DNA of 14,403 nt, from contig JADFKM010000052.1 in NCBI GenBank assembly GCA_022564935.1, positions 1 through 14,403 on the forward strand. Direction: 5' to 3'. Under the pieces are notes generated by a model that had not been told where the DNA came from, ran no database searches, and saw only the letters and a program-made list of their open reading frames with translations. The position numbers were made by a program, and so were the translations under genes. Shown in pieces: positions 1-7,196 of the stretch (positions within the stretch are counted from its first letter, which is position 1; every line of letters starts with the position of its first letter). Origin of the DNA: Candidatus Dadabacteria bacterium. GTDB taxonomy: Bacteria; Desulfobacterota_D; UBA1144; Nemesobacterales; JADFKM01.

Positions 1-356
<356 letters not shown>

Positions 357-384
357 GAAATCACTCCGAGAGTTAAAACAGGTC

Positions 385-400
385 AGGTTCATATCAACCT
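385..400. terminator. Weak hairpin between convergent ligA and carA (possible bidirectional terminator)
   Basis: AGGTT at 385-389 and AACCT at 396-400 form a perfect 5-bp inverted repeat with a 6-nt loop. It sits midway in the 81-bp gap between the convergent ligA and carA stop codons. On the minus strand a short T run (TGTTTT) follows a few bases after the stem. The stem is short and only partly GC, so this is a weak candidate resting mostly on position. Confidence 0.25.
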
Positions 401-437
401 TTATATCCAGTAGTACCCAAAATCGATAAGAGAGATG

Positions 438-1562
438 CTAAGATGCACATTCCTTAACCAAATTGTAGAATTCGTGGAACAGGTAGCTCGAGTCATGCGG
501 GCCGGGGGAAGCTTCGGGGTGGTACTGGACCGAGAAGGCGGGGTAGCTCCTGTGCCTCAAGCCCTCCACCGTGCCGTCGTTGAGATTAACGTGAGTTACG
601 TCCACTGCGCTTCCAAGCGTTTCTGGGTCGACGGCAAAGCTGTGGTTCTGAGACGTTATCTCGACCTTTCCGGTAGCCACATTCTTTACCGGCTGATTAG
701 TCCCGCGGTGGCCAAACTTGAGCTTAAAAGTCTTCCCCCCCATAGCGAGACCCAAGATCTGATGGCCCAGGCAGATGCCGAATATAGGCTTCTTACCCAA
801 AAGCGCCCTGATGTTTTCGATTGCGTAGGTGACGGGCTCCGGATCGCCCGGGCCGTTGGACAGCAGTATGCCGTCCGGCTCGAGAGCGAGCACGTCGTTT
901 GGGGAAGTTCGTGAGGGAACCACAGTCACCTTGAAGCCCATATCGACGAGGCGTCTCAATATGTTGCTCTTCGTGCCGTAGTCAATGACAACCACTTTAA
1001 ACGGCGCCCTGCCCTCTTCGCGCAGGTCATACATCGGACGCCAGAGCTCGCTTCCCTCACTCCAATCGTAAGCCTCCGGGGCGCTGACCTCCGTAACGAG
1101 GTCGGCCCCGACAATCTGGGGTGACGACTTCACCTTATCGAGCAGGCTGTCCATATCGAAATCGACAGTCGATATAATGCACCTCATGGCGCCCTTGTCA
1201 CGTATTATCCTGGTAAGCTGTCTGGTATCGACCCCCTCGACAGCCACGATCCCATGGCCACCGAGGTAGTCTCCCAGGCTCTTTACCGAGCGCCAGTTGC
1301 TCGGATAATAACAGTACTCGCGAACCACAAAACCCCGTACAAACAGGCTTCTGGATTCGGTATCCTCAGGGCTAACGCCATAGTTCCCGATCTCGGGATA
1401 CGTCATCACAACTATCTGAGCATTGTATGAGGGGTCGGTGAGTATTTCCTGATACCCGCTCATAGACGTGTTAAACACAACCTCTCCGGTTCTCTCGCCC
1501 GGCGCCCCAAAACCCCTTCCTTCAAAGGTAGAGCCGTCCTCTAAAACCAGTATCGCTTTCAT
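438..1562 (-). CDS. carA: Carbamoyl-phosphate synthase small (glutaminase) subunit
   Basis: CarA hydrolyses glutamine and passes ammonia to CarB for carbamoyl phosphate synthesis, which feeds pyrimidine and arginine biosynthesis. The 374 residues match the usual family length. Residues 1 to about 140 are the CarA N-terminal domain ([25 protein letters not shown]). From about residue 187 there is a class I glutamine amidotransferase domain, with the nucleophile Cys264 in [13 protein letters not shown], an SNGPGDP oxyanion strand at 235-241, and catalytic His348 and Glu350 in QYHPEA. The ATG start has GAAGGA 5 nt upstream (1568-1573), supporting the start. No carB lies next to it: the gene downstream is the convergent ligA. 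The partner subunit must therefore be encoded elsewhere. A promoter-like sequence lies at 1663-1691, which would leave a leader of about 94 nt. Confidence 0.97.
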   Translation of the reverse strand: MKAILVLEDGSTFEGRGFGAPGERTGEVVFNTSMSGYQEILTDPSYNAQIVVMTYPEIGNYGVSPEDTESRSLFVRGFVVREYCYYPSNWRSVKSLGDYLGGHGIVAVEGVDTRQLTRIIRDKGAMRCIISTVDFDMDSLLDKVKSSPQIVGADLVTEVSAPEAYDWSEGSELWRPMYDLREEGRAPFKVVVIDYGTKSNILRRLVDMGFKVTVVPSRTSPNDVLALEPDGILLSNGPGDPEPVTYAIENIRALLGKKPIFGICLGHQILGLAMGGKTFKLKFGHRGTNQPVKNVATGKVEITSQNHSFAVDPETLGSAVDVTHVNLNDGTVEGLRHRSYPAFSVQYHPEASPGPHDSSYLFHEFYNLVKECAS

Positions 1563-1662
1563 TTAAGTCCTTCGGAAACCATGTATTTAAGCAGTTGGAT
1601 AATGTAGCTGGATGACTTTTTAACACATCAAGTTGATCAGATTTCGCACCAGCCAGATTTTA

Positions 1663-1691
1663 AAAATAATCGAGTATATATGTAAGGTCAA
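1663..1691 (-). promoter_or_regulatory. Predicted promoter for carA
   Basis: On the minus strand, TTGACC (1691-1686, five of six matches to TTGACA) is followed by a 17-nt spacer and TATTTT (1668-1663, four of six matches to TATAAT). This is a sigma-70-like arrangement facing carA. Transcription would begin near 1656, giving a leader of about 94 nt. The leader contains GGCTGG and CCAGCT segments that could pair, but I see no clear attenuator or uridine-rich terminator. It is a pattern match only. Confidence 0.4.
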
Positions 1692-1812
1692 ATGAGCAGG
1701 AAGATCGCCGTTTAATTTCCCTCCAAGCAACTCTATTCAAAATACTATACACACCCTGTCAATCCAGCCACCATCGCGTCTAAACAAGACCGCCTATATA
1801 TTACATTTATTT

Positions 1813-1841
1813 TTGATTAATATTTTGATTTGCTTTATAGT
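1813..1841 (+). promoter_or_regulatory. Predicted promoter for the HD-GYP response regulator gene
   Basis: TTGATT (1813-1818, four of six to TTGACA), a 17-nt spacer and TATAGT (1836-1841, five of six to TATAAT) form a sigma-70-like promoter facing the regulator gene. The predicted start is near 1848, so the 5' leader would be about 88 nt and would open with the inverted repeat at 1847-1883. Confidence 0.45.
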
Positions 1842-1846
1842 TCTAT

Positions 1847-1883
1847 GGGGTGGTATTGCGTTCATCGTCAATACGATTTCCCC
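1847..1883 (+). promoter_or_regulatory. Inverted repeat at the start of the predicted leader of the HD-GYP gene
   Basis: GTATTG (1853-1858) pairs perfectly with CAATAC (1869-1874) across a 10-nt loop. GGGG (1847-1850) and CCCC (1880-1883) can extend the structure beyond a small internal loop. It lies at the predicted transcription start. It could be an operator dyad or a 5' stabilising hairpin. No T run follows, so it is not a normal terminator. Confidence 0.4.
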
Positions 1884-1935
1884 TTAGTTTTAGGGTATTA
1901 CCTCAAGCATTCATTATAAAAGGCTCCTTTCAAGA

Positions 1936-3012
1936 ATGAACAGAGAAAAGATCCTAATCGTCGACGACGAAGAATACATTCTAAAGCTCCTTAAACTAGC
2001 GCTGCAACGACTGGGATATGAATGTGAGACCGTAAACGACGGGTACGCGTGTTTATCCAAATTTGACGACGGACAAACCTTCGATATAGTCCTGCTAGAC
2101 ATAGCGATGCCGAAACTGGACGGCATTGAGACCCTGAAAAAACTCAAACAGATTTCCCCGGACTTATCCGTAGTCATGGTCTCTGCATCAAAGGATGCGG
2201 AAAACGTTAAAGCCGCTATGCAGCAAGGAGCCTACGACTACATCTTTAAACCATTCGATATGGCAGAAGTGGAAACGGTAATACAAAGGGCTGCCGAGAG
2301 GACGGAGCTTATTAAAAAGAACAGGGATTATCAGTTTAATCTCGAACAAAGGGTTCAGGAGCAAACCGAGGAATTGCTTAATCTATACTCTGACACACTC
2401 CAGGCCATGATACTGGCCCTCGACCTTAGAGAGAAAGAAACCGGATTTCATTCCTACAGGGTTACCGAGTATGCGCTGACACTGGGTCAAAAAATGGAAC
2501 TGTCCGAACCTCAGCTCTCAGGCATCGCCAAGGGAGCCTTACTGCACGACATCGGCAAAATCGGCGTTCCAGACAGCATACTTCTCAAGCCCGGAGAGCT
2601 TGATCACGACGAGTGGAGAATAATGAAAAAACATCCTAGATACGGATATGAGCTGGTCAAGGAAATACAGTTTCTCGAAGACGCAAGGGATCTGGTTCTA
2701 TGCCATCACGAACGCTACGACGGAGGCGGCTATCCCCACGGAATTAAAGGAAGCAACATCCCTATTGAAGCCAGGATATTCAGTATTGTAGACACAATGG
2801 ACGCGCTGACCAGTGATCGTTTGTACCGCAGCGGCATACCTTTTGACGAAGCACGAAATAAGATAGAGAAGGAATCAGGAGCACAATTCGACCCCGATAT
2901 ACTCAATGTGTTCTTAGACATCACCGATGATGAATGGCAGAATATAATGCATGCGACGGAAAGCTCCGGGACTACGTATTTAAAGAGTTTGTTCTTCAAA
3001 CTGATAAAGTAA
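1936..3012 (+). CDS. Response regulator with HD-GYP domain (RpfG-like, predicted c-di-GMP phosphodiesterase)
   Basis: This is a 358-residue two-domain regulator. Residues 4-120 form a CheY-like receiver with acidic pocket Asp10/Asp11, phospho-acceptor Asp55 (VLLDIAMPKLDG), Ser83 and Lys105. A signalling helix (about 120-155) leads into an HD-GYP domain (about 155-345). Candidate metal ligands are all present: Glu168, His172, His204-Asp205, His233, His257-His258 and Asp286, with the GYP signature at 265-267 in HHERYDGGGYP. The Glu168/His172 pair is the arrangement known from trinuclear-metal HD-GYP enzymes, so activity on c-di-GMP is expected by family. No histidine kinase is adjacent, so it is an orphan regulator in this window. 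The nearest purine-rich motif (AAAGG, 1919-1923) is 12 nt from the ATG and lies in a dyad, so ribosome binding may be weak or controlled. Confidence 0.93.
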   Translation: MNREKILIVDDEEYILKLLKLALQRLGYECETVNDGYACLSKFDDGQTFDIVLLDIAMPKLDGIETLKKLKQISPDLSVVMVSASKDAENVKAAMQQGAYDYIFKPFDMAEVETVIQRAAERTELIKKNRDYQFNLEQRVQEQTEELLNLYSDTLQAMILALDLREKETGFHSYRVTEYALTLGQKMELSEPQLSGIAKGALLHDIGKIGVPDSILLKPGELDHDEWRIMKKHPRYGYELVKEIQFLEDARDLVLCHHERYDGGGYPHGIKGSNIPIEARIFSIVDTMDALTSDRLYRSGIPFDEARNKIEKESGAQFDPDILNVFLDITDDEWQNIMHATESSGTTYLKSLFFKLIK

Positions 3013-3157
3013 ATCTGAACTAATTTTCATAGATAACAACTCGGTAGCGAACCAAACGACTTAATATTTCATCGACTCACCGGTTTCTCACCCTTTGCTT
3101 ATTCATTGCCCTTGATTTTTACACATAAAAATGTGAAATTTAGTCTCGAATCCTGCA

Positions 3158-3910
3158 ATGAATAGATTTCATCTCATTTCAAGCGCTGCCAAAAACTTCG
3201 GTGAAGACCTGTTGCATCTGAAAACCTACCCGCACAGGGATGTGAACCGTACTTCAAAGAATTACTGGATCGCCGTCTTCGTAAATTTATTCTTTAAAAT
3301 ATATATGGCCGCAGAATATATCGACGCTGAAAACATACCGGAGAGCGGCCCGGCAATTGTCGCGGGGAACCACTCTTCCCACCTCGACGGTTTGATAATT
3401 AACACGGCCTCTATACTCACGAAAAGAAGGTCCGTGGTGTTCCTGGCCGCTGCGGACGTTTACGAATCAAACAGGGCGTTCCGCATCATGTGCGACCTCG
3501 TCAACTGCATTCCCGTTAAAAGGGATGAGAACGACAGGGTTGCCCTTTTAAAAACAATGAGGCTCCTTCGCGATGGAAACCTGTTCGGGATTTTCCCCGA
3601 AGGACAGCGCTCGAGAGACGGCTCCATCGGGGAAGGCAAAGAAGGAGTCGCGGTGCTGGCGCTGGCCACCGGAGTGCCTGTAATTCCAGTTGGAATAAGC
3701 GGCACATTCGAAGCCCTGCCGCGTAAAACAAAGTTCATCAAACCGGCCAAGGTAAGACTCAAGTTCGGCCTACCCATCAAAGTAGAGAAACAGCGCCATC
3801 CTCCTGAGGAGAGAGTAAACGCGGTAAAAGACATGATAATGGAGGAGATTAAGCGCCTGCACTCCGAGATAGACGGCTCTGATAAGAAAAACCAAAAACT
3901 GGCCGCATGA
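3158..3910 (+). CDS. 1-acyl-sn-glycerol-3-phosphate acyltransferase family protein (PlsC-like)
   Basis: This is a membrane-associated acyltransferase of the PlsC/LPLAT family. It most likely acylates lysophosphatidic acid to phosphatidic acid at the inner membrane. The protein has 250 residues. A hydrophobic segment (about 36-52) precedes motif I, NHSSHLD, with catalytic His72 and Asp77. Motif III is FPEGQRSRDG (146-155), and the proline-rich motif IV is GVPVIPVGISG (172-182). No good Shine-Dalgarno sequence precedes the ATG, and the 145-bp upstream gap holds only a small CACAT-AAAA-ATGTG dyad (3122-3135). The stop lies 11 bp from the stop of the convergent gatB, leaving no room for a separate terminator. 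Acyl-acceptor specificity cannot be read from sequence, so a lyso-lipid acyltransferase of another kind remains possible. Confidence 0.92.
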   Translation: MNRFHLISSAAKNFGEDLLHLKTYPHRDVNRTSKNYWIAVFVNLFFKIYMAAEYIDAENIPESGPAIVAGNHSSHLDGLIINTASILTKRRSVVFLAAADVYESNRAFRIMCDLVNCIPVKRDENDRVALLKTMRLLRDGNLFGIFPEGQRSRDGSIGEGKEGVAVLALATGVPVIPVGISGTFEALPRKTKFIKPAKVRLKFGLPIKVEKQRHPPEERVNAVKDMIMEEIKRLHSEIDGSDKKNQKLAA

Positions 3911-3921
3911 TTGACCCATAC

Positions 3922-5364
3922 TTAACACTCAGTCTTCCCCTCCAGTTTCTCGACCAGCATTTTATTGACGATCGCAGGGTTTGCCTTGCCGCTCGTTTCC
4001 TTCATCACCTGTCCGACAAAATACCCAAGAAGCTTCTTTTGACCCTGCCTATACCTGTCTATCTCATCGGGGGAATTCTCAAGCACGCGTGATATGACTG
4101 CTTCAATCTCGGAGGTGTCGGAGATCTGCCGGATGCCCCCCTCAGACACGATCTCCTCGGCCCTCTTTCCCGTCGACACCATATCGGAAAAAACCTCCTT
4201 AGCCAATTTGCCGCTTACGGTGCCGTCGTCCATAAGCTTCAATAGTTCCGTGAGCCTCTCCGGCGTCACTGCTAAACTCTCAATACCCTCCTCATCGCCT
4301 TTCAGCTCCCTCAATACCTCGGTCATGATCCAGTTGCTCACTTCCTTCGGTTTATTGTAGTATGTGATGCATTTCTCGAAATAATCCGCTACGGGTTTTT
4401 GGGCCGTTAGCACATCCGCATCATATGGGGGCAGATCGTAATGCTCAACGAACCTCCGCTTCCGCTCATCGGGAAGCTCCGGTATTGAGCCCCTTATTTC
4501 CTCTACAAACTCCGGCTCCACAACGACGGGCAGCAGATCCGGGTCGGGGAAATACCTGTAATCGTGCGCCTCTTCTTTCGAGCGCATCGATACGGTCACC
4601 CCGCGGCCGGAATCGAAAAGCCTGGTTTCCTGAACGACCTCCCCGCCGCCCTCAAGCACCGATATTTGACGTCTTATCTCATACTCAAGGGCCTTTTGAA
4701 CGTACTTAAACGAGTTGACGTTCTTTATCTCGGTTTTCGTTCCAAGCTCCTCCGAGCCCTTTGGGCGCACAGAGATGTTCGCGTCGCACCTGAGGCTTCC
4801 CTCCTCCATGTTCCCGTCGCACACCCCGATATACATCAGAATGGCGCGGAGCTTCTTCATGTACTCGACGGCCTCCTCGGTCGTCCTAATGTCCGGCTCG
4901 CTGACTATCTCAATGAGCGGGACTCCGGCGCGGTTAAGGTCGACGTAGCTTTGGGTCTGCGAGTACTCGTGAATGAGCTTTCCCGCATCCTCCTCCATGT
5001 GGATTCTGGTGATTCCGATTCGCCGGGGCTCACCGTTGGTCTCAACCTCAAGCCACCCATGGCTTGAAAGCGGCTCGTCGTACTGGGATATCTGATACCC
5101 CTTGGGCAGGTCGGGATAGAAGTAATGCTTTCGGGCAAAGCGGGACGTATGGGCGATTTCGCAATTGAGCGCCAGCGCTGCCTTGATGGCGTATTCAAGA
5201 GCCTTCTTGTTCAGCACCGGCAGCGCCCCGGGAAGGCCGAGCGACACCGGGGAGCCCTGGGTGTTGGGCTCGGCGCCGAACCTGGTTGAAGAGGAGCAAA
5301 ACAGCTTTGAGCTCGTAAGCAACTGGGCGTGAACCTCAAGCCCTATAACCGGCTCGTACTCCAT
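3922..5364 (-). CDS. gatB: Asp-tRNA(Asn)/Glu-tRNA(Gln) amidotransferase subunit B
   Basis: GatB is the tRNA-binding and kinase/amidation subunit of GatCAB, which converts misacylated Glu-tRNA(Gln) and Asp-tRNA(Asn) to the correct amides in the cytoplasm. The 480 residues are family length. The opening EPVIGLEVHAQL (4-15), FYPDLPKGYQISQYDEPL (82-99) and EEGSLRCDANISVRPKGS (187-204) are GatB signatures. The last 150 or so residues form the helical GatB/YqeY tRNA-binding tail. An AAAGGAG ribosome binding site (5372-5378) sits 7 nt before the ATG. The region that in many GatB proteins carries a CxC...CPxC zinc-like cysteine set reads LFCSSSTRF...GSPVSLG, so only Cys23 remains. No gatA or gatC is adjacent. 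Confidence 0.97.
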   Translation of the reverse strand: MEYEPVIGLEVHAQLLTSSKLFCSSSTRFGAEPNTQGSPVSLGLPGALPVLNKKALEYAIKAALALNCEIAHTSRFARKHYFYPDLPKGYQISQYDEPLSSHGWLEVETNGEPRRIGITRIHMEEDAGKLIHEYSQTQSYVDLNRAGVPLIEIVSEPDIRTTEEAVEYMKKLRAILMYIGVCDGNMEEGSLRCDANISVRPKGSEELGTKTEIKNVNSFKYVQKALEYEIRRQISVLEGGGEVVQETRLFDSGRGVTVSMRSKEEAHDYRYFPDPDLLPVVVEPEFVEEIRGSIPELPDERKRRFVEHYDLPPYDADVLTAQKPVADYFEKCITYYNKPKEVSNWIMTEVLRELKGDEEGIESLAVTPERLTELLKLMDDGTVSGKLAKEVFSDMVSTGKRAEEIVSEGGIRQISDTSEIEAVISRVLENSPDEIDRYRQGQKKLLGYFVGQVMKETSGKANPAIVNKMLVEKLEGKTEC

Positions 5365-5398
5365 GTATAAACTCCTTTGAAGCGTGCTGCATTAATGT

Positions 5399-5426
5399 TT
5401 CTTGACCGGCGGGATGTTGTCAAGAA
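5399..5426. repeat. Perfect 8-bp inverted repeat between gatB and the AT-rich island
   Basis: TTCTTGAC (5399-5406) and GTCAAGAA (5419-5426) are exact reverse complements around a 12-nt GC-rich loop. The element lies upstream of gatB and downstream of the broken TPR gene on the minus strand. It could be a transcription terminator for the TPR gene without a strong U tract, an operator for gatB, or part of an island boundary. The right arm overlaps a 9-mer, AGAAGCGCC, that recurs inverted at the other edge of the island. Confidence 0.5.
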
Positions 5427-5464
5427 GCGCCGTAGGCAGTTAGGGTCTGAGCAAATATGGGCCG

Positions 5465-5791
5465 TCATTTATGATTTTTCAGTTCCTTCAATACCTCTTC
5501 GACTTCCTTCCAGAACGGGTACTTCATTAATAGTTCCTTCAACTCGTCAATATCTGTGCTAGTACGGTAAATATTGGATCTAATCACCAGTTCTCTATCA
5601 AATTTTGTGGCCAAATCTTTAAGATTTTCACCAAGACTCCTATGTTCGGGGAATATCCCCCATTCGATACGATCATTTAGTATTAGCAGCATATCCCAAA
5701 ACTTTTTGTCGTTATAAAAATTACATGGAATATAAAACCAATCTTCCCAACCCAAAGAAAAATTGTCATTATTCTCCTGTATCTTTCGCCA
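5465..5791 (-). pseudogene. 3' part of the interrupted TPR-protein gene, after the in-frame TAA
   Basis: This open stretch begins immediately after the TAA at 5794-5792 that ends the upstream TPR reading frame, and it is in exactly the same frame. It encodes 108 residues, beginning WRKIQENNDNFS and ending LKELKNHK before a TGA at 5465-5467. The first possible start is a TTG at 5755, which has no ribosome binding site at a suitable distance. The sequence is charged, helical and rich in aromatic residues (WEDWFYIP, KYPFWKEVEEVL), with no recognised domain. The simplest reading is that it was the C-terminal third of one protein of about 310 residues, cut off by a nonsense mutation. Independent translation from TTG, or stop-codon readthrough, are less likely alternatives. 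Confidence 0.6.
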
Positions 5792-6397
5792 TTACTTAAA
5801 AATCAATCTCTTATAATAGACCTTATTTGAATAATACAGGATTCCTAATGCCATATATTTCAACAACCTGTATTTGGATAATCGCTTCCTGTTTACAAGT
5901 TTTAATGCTTTTTGTGGCTTGTCTTGCGCCAAATACTCGTAGACCTGCGTTTCAACACCATTTTCGTCATAATCAGACTGCTCGTTTTTCTCTATAGCTT
6001 CTTTAGCATCTTCCAAATAATCTTCTCCCCAGTAGATATCGGGATTCATGCTCAACCCCTTTTCTATTGTTCCTATAGCCTTCTTGTACTTCCCCATTTC
6101 ATAATACAATGAGCCAATGTCAACATACGCCTCAGCAAAATTGGGATTGCAGCGAAGCGCTTTTTTATTTGAGCGTATTGCTGCCTTCCAAGCGCCAATT
6201 AAATAAAACATACCAGCTAGGAAATAATATGATTTGGTGATTAATTCATTCTCTTCCTTGACATTACACCTGACATAGTTCAACGCTGGTATAAAGCTAT
6301 ACTTATACCACCCATATCCTTCAGACATCACATTTAAGAGATCCTTCTCCGCAGCTTTCCTCAAAATCCGTATTACTTTTTCCGCTGTCATGCTCAT
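5792..6397 (-). CDS. TPR-repeat protein, N-terminal two thirds, ended by an early in-frame stop
   Basis: The visible product is 201 residues with no signal peptide, so it is probably cytoplasmic. Tetratricopeptide-like helical repeats are visible: one at about 56-88 (ending AIRSNKKALRCNPNF) and a better one at about 90-121 (AYVDIGSLYYEMGKYKKAIG...GLSMNPD). A third is less clear at about 150-200. The TAA falls inside what would be the second helix of the last repeat, and the frame stays open for 108 more codons. That points to a recent nonsense mutation rather than a natural end. Base composition is unlike the neighbours: 5801-5860 has 15 G or C in 60, against 38 in 60 for gatB at 4741-4800. 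This suggests acquisition by transfer. There is no good ribosome binding site. TPR proteins are protein-interaction scaffolds, and no specific role can be assigned. Confidence 0.65.
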   Translation of the reverse strand: MSMTAEKVIRILRKAAEKDLLNVMSEGYGWYKYSFIPALNYVRCNVKEENELITKSYYFLAGMFYLIGAWKAAIRSNKKALRCNPNFAEAYVDIGSLYYEMGKYKKAIGTIEKGLSMNPDIYWGEDYLEDAKEAIEKNEQSDYDENGVETQVYEYLAQDKPQKALKLVNRKRLSKYRLLKYMALGILYYSNKVYYKRLIFK

Positions 6398-6452
6398 GAT
6401 AGAAATTTATCACCACTAAGTATGATATGTATAAAATTAGCGATGTAGTGTT

Positions 6453-6483
6453 CCAGTGAAAGTTAAGGGCGCTTCTGCACTGG
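6453..6483. repeat. Inverted repeat between ogg2 and the TPR gene
   Basis: CCAGTG (6453-6458) and CACTGG (6478-6483) form a perfect 6-bp inverted repeat with a 19-nt loop. Within the loop, AAG and CTT can pair around GGCG. It lies 12 bp after the ogg2 stop on the minus strand, so it could act as a transcript-end hairpin, although no U tract follows. The segment GGCGCTTCT (6468-6476) in its loop and right side is the reverse complement of AGAAGCGCC at 5423-5431. Confidence 0.45.
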
Positions 6484-6494
6484 TCAAATAAACC

Positions 6495-7160
6495 TCACTT
6501 GAGTATCTTCCCCGTCTTCTCGCTCCACAGGAGCAGGTCCATCTCGTCGAAGTCGATTCCGAGGCGCGCGGCGAACCCCCGCAGCCTGTGCTCCACCTCA
6601 AGGTACCGCTTGCGGGATGTGGGCGGCCTAGGGTCGTCTATCACCCCGAACTCATACAGCGAGAGCACCACGTGCTTATCCAGTATGGCGTACCCCCTGA
6701 ACCCCACGTTGCGCAAAAAATGGCTGGCCTGCTTATACCCTATGCCCTTGATGCTTTTTGTCTGCGCCAGAAAATCACGCCTTTCCACCGGGTCGTCGTA
6801 CGAGAGCAGCAGCTCCTTTATCTTGAAGTCATGCTCGCCCATGAGAAACTCACGCGTCACAACTATGTAGCTGGCGTGACCGGGGTACCTGTAGGAGCGC
6901 TTAAGCGCTGCGTGCAGCTCCTGTTCAGTGCCTTCTAGGAGTATATCCCTAATGGCTTCCACGGCGCGCATACCCATAGCTGCACCGGCGTTTGAGGTGA
7001 GTATGCAGAAAACAAGCTCCTCAAATACACCGGTATCGTCCAGGGTGTTGAAGAGTGTTTCAAAATCCCCCAAGCGCGCCTTGATGGAGTCCTTCTTTTG
7101 TACATAGCTACTTTTCAGGCGCTCGCATGGGTCGGGAAATGTATCGAGGTATATGACCAA
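6495..7160 (-). CDS. 8-oxoguanine DNA glycosylase / AP lyase, archaeal-type Ogg2 family
   Basis: This is a 221-residue HhH-GPD superfamily base-excision enzyme that removes 8-oxoguanine. The helix-hairpin-helix IKGIGYKQASHFLRNVG (137-153) carries the predicted Schiff-base Lys143. The catalytic Asp161 follows in AILDKHV. Their 18-residue spacing matches the Lys/Asp pair I recall for archaeal Ogg2. The protein ends in lysine (GKILK), as is typical of this subfamily, where the C-terminal lysine helps recognise the base. It lacks the N-terminal domain of eukaryotic OGG1 and the iron-sulphur cluster cysteines of Nth/MutY. Translation must start at TTG 7160: a TAG lies in frame 9 nt upstream, and AGAGG (7167-7171) is 6 nt away. 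It follows the transglycosylase gene by 36 bp and is probably cotranscribed with it. Confidence 0.9.
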   Translation of the reverse strand: MVIYLDTFPDPCERLKSSYVQKKDSIKARLGDFETLFNTLDDTGVFEELVFCILTSNAGAAMGMRAVEAIRDILLEGTEQELHAALKRSYRYPGHASYIVVTREFLMGEHDFKIKELLLSYDDPVERRDFLAQTKSIKGIGYKQASHFLRNVGFRGYAILDKHVVLSLYEFGVIDDPRPPTSRKRYLEVEHRLRGFAARLGIDFDEMDLLLWSEKTGKILK

Positions 7161-7166
7161 GGAAGA

Positions 7167-7171
7167 CCTCT
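7167..7171 (-). promoter_or_regulatory. Ribosome binding site that fixes the TTG start of ogg2
   Basis: On the minus strand AGAGG lies 6 nt before the TTG at 7160. An in-frame TAG just upstream leaves no alternative start for a full-length protein, so the rare TTG start is well supported. Confidence 0.7.
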
Positions 7172-7196
7172 AATGGCATAGGACTGGGGGCATCAC

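Larger units (their letters stand above)
1563..1935. other. Divergent intergenic region between carA and the HD-GYP regulator
   Basis: This 373-bp stretch shows no convincing coding sequence. It is AT-rich and contains outward-facing promoter-like sequences for both neighbours (1663-1691 on the minus strand, 1813-1841 on the plus strand). It also holds a perfect TTGACA-type hexamer on the minus strand (1757-1762) without a good -10, a hairpin at 1847-1883, and small dyads at 1894-1902 (GGTATTACC) and 1919-1930 (AAAGG-CT-CCTTT). The middle (about 1700-1800) shows nothing further that I recognise. Confidence 0.7.

Noticed and set aside
435-914. 159-codon plus-strand open frame over carA
   Set aside because: It lies antisense to carA, whose motifs and length are unambiguous. 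The translation resembles no known family and is a shadow of a GC-rich gene.
3143-3156. T-loop-like string (CTCGAATCCTGC) suggesting a tRNA before plsC
   Set aside because: The flanking bases do not form a T stem, and no D arm, anticodon arm or acceptor stem can be built upstream.
3013-3157. Search for a terminator and promoter between the HD-GYP gene and plsC
   Set aside because: Only a CACAT/ATGTG dyad (3122-3135) and poor promoter matches are present. None was strong enough to annotate.
4425-5198. Several open frames on both strands within gatB
   Set aside because: All overlap the conserved gatB coding sequence in other frames. Their products are proline/arginine-rich or otherwise of shadow-type composition.
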